From VRUE01 sp963720805 (GTDB taxonomy: Bacteria > Actinomycetota > Thermoleophilia > Solirubrobacterales > 70-9): a stretch of DNA of 64,000 nt. How positions within the stretch are numbered: position 1 is the stretch's first letter; the number at the start of each line of letters is the position of its first letter. This document shows, one piece after another, positions 60,682-64,000 of this stretch. The position numbers were made by a program, and so were the translations under genes. The stretch spans positions 124,001-188,000 of the forward strand of contig CAVRGT010000007.1 in assembly GCA_963720805.1 (NCBI GenBank). The letters are read 5' to 3'. The notes beneath the pieces were generated by a model. It searched no databases. It saw only the letters and a list, made by a program, of their open reading frames with translations, and was not told where the DNA came from.

Positions 60682-61639
60682 TGTCGAACCCCAACACGTC
60701 CCGAACGCGCTTCATAGGCGGCCGGTTGCCGAGCGCTGAGTGGGAGCGCCGCTCGTTGTAGTGCTTGATCCAGTGTGGCAGCGCCTCGCCGCGAGCGTCG
60801 CTTGAGGCGTATTCGAGCGCGTAGGCCCACTCCCGCATCAGTGTCTGGTGGAAGCGCTCCACCTTCCCGTTTGTCCGCGGCGTGTAGGGCCTGATCTTCA
60901 GGTGGGAGACCGCCCTGCCGTCCAGCAGTTCGGCCAGCGCCTTGCTCTTCGTGTAGCTGAAGTGGTTGTCGGTCATCAATCTCTCGATCGCGATCCCGCG
61001 CTCTTCGAACCACTCGAAGGCCCGGCGGGTGAAGCCCATCACGGTCGGGGCCTGCTCGTCGTCGTGGATCTCCGAATAGGCCAGGCGCGAGCAGTCGTCG
61101 ACGATCGAGTGCACGTACTCCCAGCCGACTCGCCGCGAGCGGCGGCGCCGGTCGCCGGTCAGCGCATGGCCGGGCTCGGTGAAGCAGCCGAGCTTCTTGA
61201 CGTCCATGTGCAGGAGGTTCCCCGGGCAGGGCCACTCGTATCGGATCACCGCCGGCGGCTTTGGCCTGGGGAGGCGCGAGCAGCCGCCGCGGCGCAGGAC
61301 GCGGTGCACGGTCGAGTGGGGGCGGGCGATGTCGGGCTCGTCGGCCAGACGGCGGGGGCTCCAGCCGGTCTTCTCGCGCCGTTCGCAGATCTTCTTCGCC
61401 TCCCCCTCGGGGACCTGCGCGGGGCTGTTCTTCGGGCATGAGGAGCGGTCGCGCAGGCAGCTCAGGTCCCGCCGCTGCTCCTCGCCGGCCTCCCGCCAGC
61501 GCGAGACCCAGGTGTGGGCCGTCGACTTCGCCACGTTCGAGGCGGCCGCGGCCGCCTCGAACGTGAAGTCCTCCTCTTCGACGAGCAGGACCATGCGGTG
61601 CCTGCCCTTCGGGGTGAGCGGGGAGTTAGCGTGTTGCAT
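60677..61639 (-). CDS. IS481-family transposase
   Basis: 320 residues from ATG 61637-61639. N-terminal helix-turn-helix region (TFEAAAAASNVAKSTAHTWV) and DDE core: Asp in LLHMDVKKLGCFTEPGHALT, Asp in IERLMTDNHFSYTKSKALAE and Glu in TNGKVERFHQTLMREWAYAL. Full length and apparently intact. The final codon and stop lie across the target duplication at 60676-60681. Confidence 0.95.
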   Translation of the reverse strand: MQHANSPLTPKGRHRMVLLVEEEDFTFEAAAAASNVAKSTAHTWVSRWREAGEEQRRDLSCLRDRSSCPKNSPAQVPEGEAKKICERREKTGWSPRRLADEPDIARPHSTVHRVLRRGGCSRLPRPKPPAVIRYEWPCPGNLLHMDVKKLGCFTEPGHALTGDRRRRSRRVGWEYVHSIVDDCSRLAYSEIHDDEQAPTVMGFTRRAFEWFEERGIAIERLMTDNHFSYTKSKALAELLDGRAVSHLKIRPYTPRTNGKVERFHQTLMREWAYALEYASSDARGEALPHWIKHYNERRSHSALGNRPPMKRVRDVLGFDS

Positions 61640-61733
61640 CCGGGCCTCCTTGAGGTCGTGAGCTTTGACACCCACAGCCTCTCGGTAGGCCCGGATCTAC
61701 CTCATGGCGTTCGGAACGTCCCTGGGCTCGTCA
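60682..61733. mobile_element. IS481-family insertion sequence with target duplication
   Basis: 1052 bases, within one base of the classic IS481 length. Ends are imperfect inverted repeats: TGTCGAACCCCAACACGTCC at left, TGACGAGCCCAGGGACGTTC on the complement at right, both followed by CCGAACGC. Flanked by GCTAGC on both sides. The transposase stop codon TAG is read from the target duplication itself. Confidence 0.93.
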
Positions 61734-61739
61734 GCTAGC
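61734..61739. other. Right target-site duplication of the IS481 element
   Basis: Second GCTAGC copy. It also contains the TAG stop codon (61735-61737) of the DUF3618 gene, so the insertion landed exactly on that stop codon without altering the protein. Confidence 0.85.
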
Positions 61740-61986
61740 GACGGCGGCGCAGCATCATCAAGCCGCCGAGGGCGAAGCCGGCGATCGCGGCACCCGCGAT
61801 CAGCTGCGAGCGGTGCTCGTAGGCCTGGCGGCGCCAGTCGGTGAGTTCGGTGACGCGACCGCGCAGGATCTCGACCGAGCTGCCGAGGTCGCGCCGCTGC
61901 AGATCGATGTCGTGGCGGATCTCCGCCGCGGAGCGGCCCGGCCTGCCGACGGAGGAGGGACGGACGGGATCGGGTTGCGCGCTCAT
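61735..61986 (-). CDS. DUF3618 membrane protein
   Basis: 83 residues. AAEIRHDIDLQRRDLGSSVE then ILRGRVTELTDWRRQAYEHR is the DUF3618 core helix pair, followed by one C-terminal membrane helix (LIAGAAIAGFALGGLMML) and a tetra-Arg end. Typically found with holin-like DUF1469 proteins, as here, where the neighbour's stop overlaps its start. Likely a cytoplasmic-membrane envelope stress protein; function unknown. The IS481 insertion site is at its stop codon. Confidence 0.85.
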   Translation of the reverse strand: MSAQPDPVRPSSVGRPGRSAAEIRHDIDLQRRDLGSSVEILRGRVTELTDWRRQAYEHRSQLIAGAAIAGFALGGLMMLRRRR

Positions 61987-62420
61987 TCGCTGCCTGCCTT
62001 CGCTCCGGATTCCAGCGTTTCCTTGGTCAGCTTCGCCTCTTCGATCGCCTGCGCGGGCATCGGCGGGGCGCCGGCCTGCACCGAGCGGTAGGCGATGAAG
62101 CCCGCCGCGGCCGCGACCAGGAGGAAGACCGCTGCCTCGACGAAGAAGCCGGGCCAGGCGTTGCCGTCGAAGACCTCTTCGGCAAGCAGCCAGGCGACGC
62201 CCTCCATCACCAGGATCAGCGCCAGGAAGGCAAAGATGCCGGCGGCGACGCCGACGACCGAGCCGCGCAGGAGCTTGCCGACTTTCTCGGAGATCTCGGT
62301 CTTGGCCAGCTCGATCTCCTCGCGGACGAGCGAGGAGCTCTTCTCGGCGACGTCGAAGACGAGCTCACTGACCGAGCGGTCGTCCTCGGAGTGCGGCGGT
62401 ATTCCGGGACCGTCGGCCAC
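61983..62420 (-). CDS. Phage-holin-like superfamily (DUF1469) membrane protein
   Basis: 145 residues from GTG 62418-62420 (first residues VADGPGIPPHSEDD). A cytoplasmic helix SSLVREEIELAKTEISEKVG precedes two membrane helices (GVAAGIFAFLALILVMEGVA; FFVEAAVFLLVAAAAGFIA), the layout of the putative actinobacterial holin superfamily. Overlaps the DUF3618 start (ATGA-type). Despite the family name, no phage gene is nearby. Confidence 0.82.
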   Translation of the reverse strand: MADGPGIPPHSEDDRSVSELVFDVAEKSSSLVREEIELAKTEISEKVGKLLRGSVVGVAAGIFAFLALILVMEGVAWLLAEEVFDGNAWPGFFVEAAVFLLVAAAAGFIAYRSVQAGAPPMPAQAIEEAKLTKETLESGAKAGSE

Positions 62421-62421
62421 G

Positions 62422-62556
62422 CTACTCGGGCGGGTCCTCTTCGAACACCCGGCGCCAGACGAAAGCGGCGATGCGGGTGGCGGCGATGCTGGCCAGGGCA
62501 CTGCTGGCAGCCAGCACACCGCTCCAGACGAGACGTTTGGCGATGTCGTTATCCAT
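62422..62556 (-). CDS. Very small membrane protein (DUF4235-like)
   Basis: 44 residues from ATG 62554-62556: MDNDIAKRLVWSGVLAASSA, then LASIAATRIAAFVWRRVFEE and DPPE. One hydrophobic helix and a W-R-R...PP end that recalls DUF4235 proteins. It ends one base before the holin-like gene start and forms a three-gene unit with it and DUF3618. Short enough to be missed by ordinary gene finding. Confidence 0.65.
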   Translation of the reverse strand: MDNDIAKRLVWSGVLAASSALASIAATRIAAFVWRRVFEEDPPE

Positions 62557-62571
62557 TGCTCTCGACCATAC

Positions 62572-63177
62572 CTATCGGGGCTCGAGACCGTCGCAGATCG
62601 TCGTCACCAGCAACGTCTTTGCCTGGTCGAAGTCGCTGTCGGCGGCCGGGATCACCTCGAAGATCCAGCCCGAGAGCAGCTGCTCGACCGCCCCGTAGAA
62701 GGCCATCGAGGCGAAGGTGGGGTCGATGTCGCGGCGGAACGTCCCGGCTGCCTGGCCGTCGGCGACGATCTTGGCGATCGAGTCATAGGCGCGGCGGATC
62801 TCGGCCAGGTGGGTGCGGCCGAAGGAGTTGGCGGCGCGGGTGACCTCAACGATGATCACCTTCATCAGCTCCGGGTCGTGCCGGTAGGAGTCGACGATGA
62901 AGCCGGCGGCGGCTTCCAGCTTGGCGCGCGGCGAGTCGCCCTCGCGATCGGCCTCGTCGATCGCCGCGATCAGCAGCGACCAGCGCTCGCGGAAGAGCTC
63001 GTTGAGGACCTCGTCCTTGGACTTGAAGTAGTGGTAGACGAGGCCGTAGGCGACCCCGGCCTCGTCGGCGATGTCGGAGACCCGGGTCGAGTGGAAGCCC
63101 TGGCGGGCGAAGACGCGGACCGCCGCGTCGAGGATCTGGCGGCGCTTGTCCACCGCCGCTGTCGGCGCCTTGGCCAT
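62572..63177 (-). CDS. TetR/AcrR-family transcriptional regulator
   Basis: 201 residues from ATG 63175-63177. The HTH reads QILDAAVRVFARQGFHSTRV then SDIADEAGVAYGLVYHYFKS, close to regulators of fatty-acid degradation (FadR/PsrA-like), and the C-terminal TetR_C domain includes SFGRTHLAEIRRAYDSIAKI. Its start overlaps the stop of the amidase gene (ATGA). It may bind a palindrome like the one at 8772; this is a guess from the TetR type alone. Confidence 0.9.
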   Translation of the reverse strand: MAKAPTAAVDKRRQILDAAVRVFARQGFHSTRVSDIADEAGVAYGLVYHYFKSKDEVLNELFRERWSLLIAAIDEADREGDSPRAKLEAAAGFIVDSYRHDPELMKVIIVEVTRAANSFGRTHLAEIRRAYDSIAKIVADGQAAGTFRRDIDPTFASMAFYGAVEQLLSGWIFEVIPAADSDFDQAKTLLVTTICDGLEPR

Positions 63178-64000
63178 CAGGCGCGCGCCTCGCTCAGCTG
63201 CGGCCAGGAGTAGGCGCCGGGACGGCGGTTGGCGAGCGAGGGCAGCGTCTCGCGAACGCTCTCCTGGGCGGCGAAGTCGAGCTCGGCAGCGACGAAGCAC
63301 TCCTCGTCGGGCGCGGTTGCCAGCACCACGCCCCAGGGGTCGACGATCATCGAGCGGCCGTTTGAGTTGAAGTGCGGTGGCGCCGCCCCGACCTGGTTGG
63401 GCGCGAGCACGAAGGCCTGGTTCTCGATCGCTCGGGCGCGCAGCAGCACCTCCCAGTGGTCGCGGCCGGTCGCCAGGGTGAAGGCCGAGGGCACGGTGAG
63501 GACCTGGGCGCCGCGCACGGCGAGGATGCGAAAGAGCTCGGGGAAGCGCAGGTCGTAACAGACGCTGAGGCCAACGGTGATCTCGCCGAGCGCCGCGGTA
63601 ACGATCTCCTCGCCAGGCTCCTCGTCGGCCGACTCGCGGTAGGTGACGCCGCCGGCCTCGACGTCGAACATGTGGATCTTGCGGTAGACGGCGAGGTCCT
63701 CGCCGTCGGCGTCGATCAAGACCGACGTGTTGAAGGCCTTCTCGGCCGGTCCCTTCTCGGCGATGCTGCCGGCGAGCAGCTGGATGCCGAGCTCTCGGGC
63801 CCAACCGCGGGCGGCGCTCAGGCTCGGCCCGTCGAGCGCCTCGGCGCCGGCGAGCAGTTCCTCGCCGGCGGCCAGCAGGTTCCACTTCTCCGGCAGCGCG
63901 ACCAGCTCGGCGCCGTCGGCCGCGGCAGCGCGCACCAGCCGCTCGGCGGCTTCGAGGTTCCGTGCCTTCTCGCCGGTGGAGTTGAGCTGTACGACGGCTG
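63177..64000 (-). CDS. Nitrilase-superfamily carbon-nitrogen hydrolase, truncated at the window edge
   Basis: The frame is open to the last base; the visible part is ~274 residues. The Glu-Lys-Cys triad is present: Glu in ELVALPEKWNLLA, Lys in AVYRKIHMFDVEAGG and Cys in GLSVCYDLRFPELFRILAVR. The pattern fits the Nit1/Nit2 omega-amidase or deaminated-glutathione amidase branch. It is the upstream gene of the amidase-tetR unit; its start lies beyond 64000. Confidence 0.93.
   Translation of the reverse strand, partial: AVVQLNSTGEKARNLEAAERLVRAAAADGAELVALPEKWNLLAAGEELLAGAEALDGPSLSAARGWARELGIQLLAGSIAEKGPAEKAFNTSVLIDADGEDLAVYRKIHMFDVEAGGVTYRESADEEPGEEIVTAALGEITVGLSVCYDLRFPELFRILAVRGAQVLTVPSAFTLATGRDHWEVLLRARAIENQAFVLAPNQVGAAPPHFNSNGRSMIVDPWGVVLATAPDEECFVAAELDFAAQESVRETLPSLANRRPGAYSWPQLSEARA

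Noticed and set aside
61983..62420. Prophage remnant suggested by the holin-like protein
   Set aside because: The family is a general actinobacterial membrane protein group usually paired with DUF3618, as here; no other phage gene is present.
1..64000. tRNA genes and CRISPR arrays
   Set aside because: No T-loop-like GGTTCGA-type sequence in a cloverleaf context and no regularly spaced direct repeats were found by eye.

Overview
This is a GC-rich, gene-dense chromosomal segment of a bacterium, most likely an actinobacterium of the class Thermoleophilia (Solirubrobacterales-like). The placement is inference from gene content and style: an actinobacterial-type IHF, HemQ, an FprA-type ferredoxin reductase, DUF2510 proteins, a secreted S8 protease ending in the Cys-containing Ig-like module common in that order, and many GTG/TTG starts. 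No rRNA, tRNA or CRISPR array was seen.

Layout. 1-11350: C-terminal part of RecD2, a TVP38-type membrane protein, secreted protease, cold-shock protein, TypA/BipA, an acyl-CoA dehydrogenase with an upstream TetR-type palindrome, Bcp peroxiredoxin and several lineage-restricted small proteins. 11355-16205: CaxA antiporter, a lipoprotein and a MoxR ATPase/VWA pair. 16212-20922: a DUF2283/toxin-like pair, an Rrf2 regulator, a TauE/SafE exporter and a ThiXYZ-like ABC importer. 20895-24407: PAS-GAF-GGDEF-EAL protein and an AlkA-like glycosylase. 24408-26396: an AbiE-type toxin-antitoxin pair behind an AT-rich stretch. 26495-31297: a divergent pair resembling serine palmitoyltransferase and a bacterial ceramide-synthase-like acyltransferase, then IHF and small proteins. 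30626-37002: a six-gene minus-strand operon (two MlaE-type permeases, MlaF-type ATPase, RND exporter, membrane-anchored thioredoxin-fold protein, B3/B4 protein). 37105-44208: two lipoproteins/dehydrogenases, an aldehyde dehydrogenase and MetH. 44209-44671: a long non-coding gap holding a structured RNA candidate. 44672-53542: regulator, FprA, a PAS/zinc-type protein, HemQ, a large membrane protein, a glycosyltransferase-flippase fusion and DegV. 54017-61739: a mobile zone with an IS1-like transposase, a Fic/XRE/small-basic-protein module, an IS256 element, then an ErpA/Grx4/BolA iron-sulfur cassette and a clean IS481 insertion with its 6-bp target duplication. 61735-64000: membrane stress-type proteins, TetR regulator and a truncated nitrilase-family amidase.

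Two cross-cutting observations stand out. First, four ~110-123 bp palindromic elements (26406, 29554, 33092, 48515) share a core (CTTTTT..AAAAAG plus GTCTTGCA/TTAAG) but have outer arms that differ from copy to copy while remaining complementary to each other. Two lie in frame inside coding sequences and one supplies the C-terminus and stop codon of its host gene. A fifth long palindrome without this core precedes metH. Second, at least seven genes carry single-base frameshifts, mostly in G or C runs, which looks more like assembly error than decay but affects every reading of recD2, cax, metH and others.
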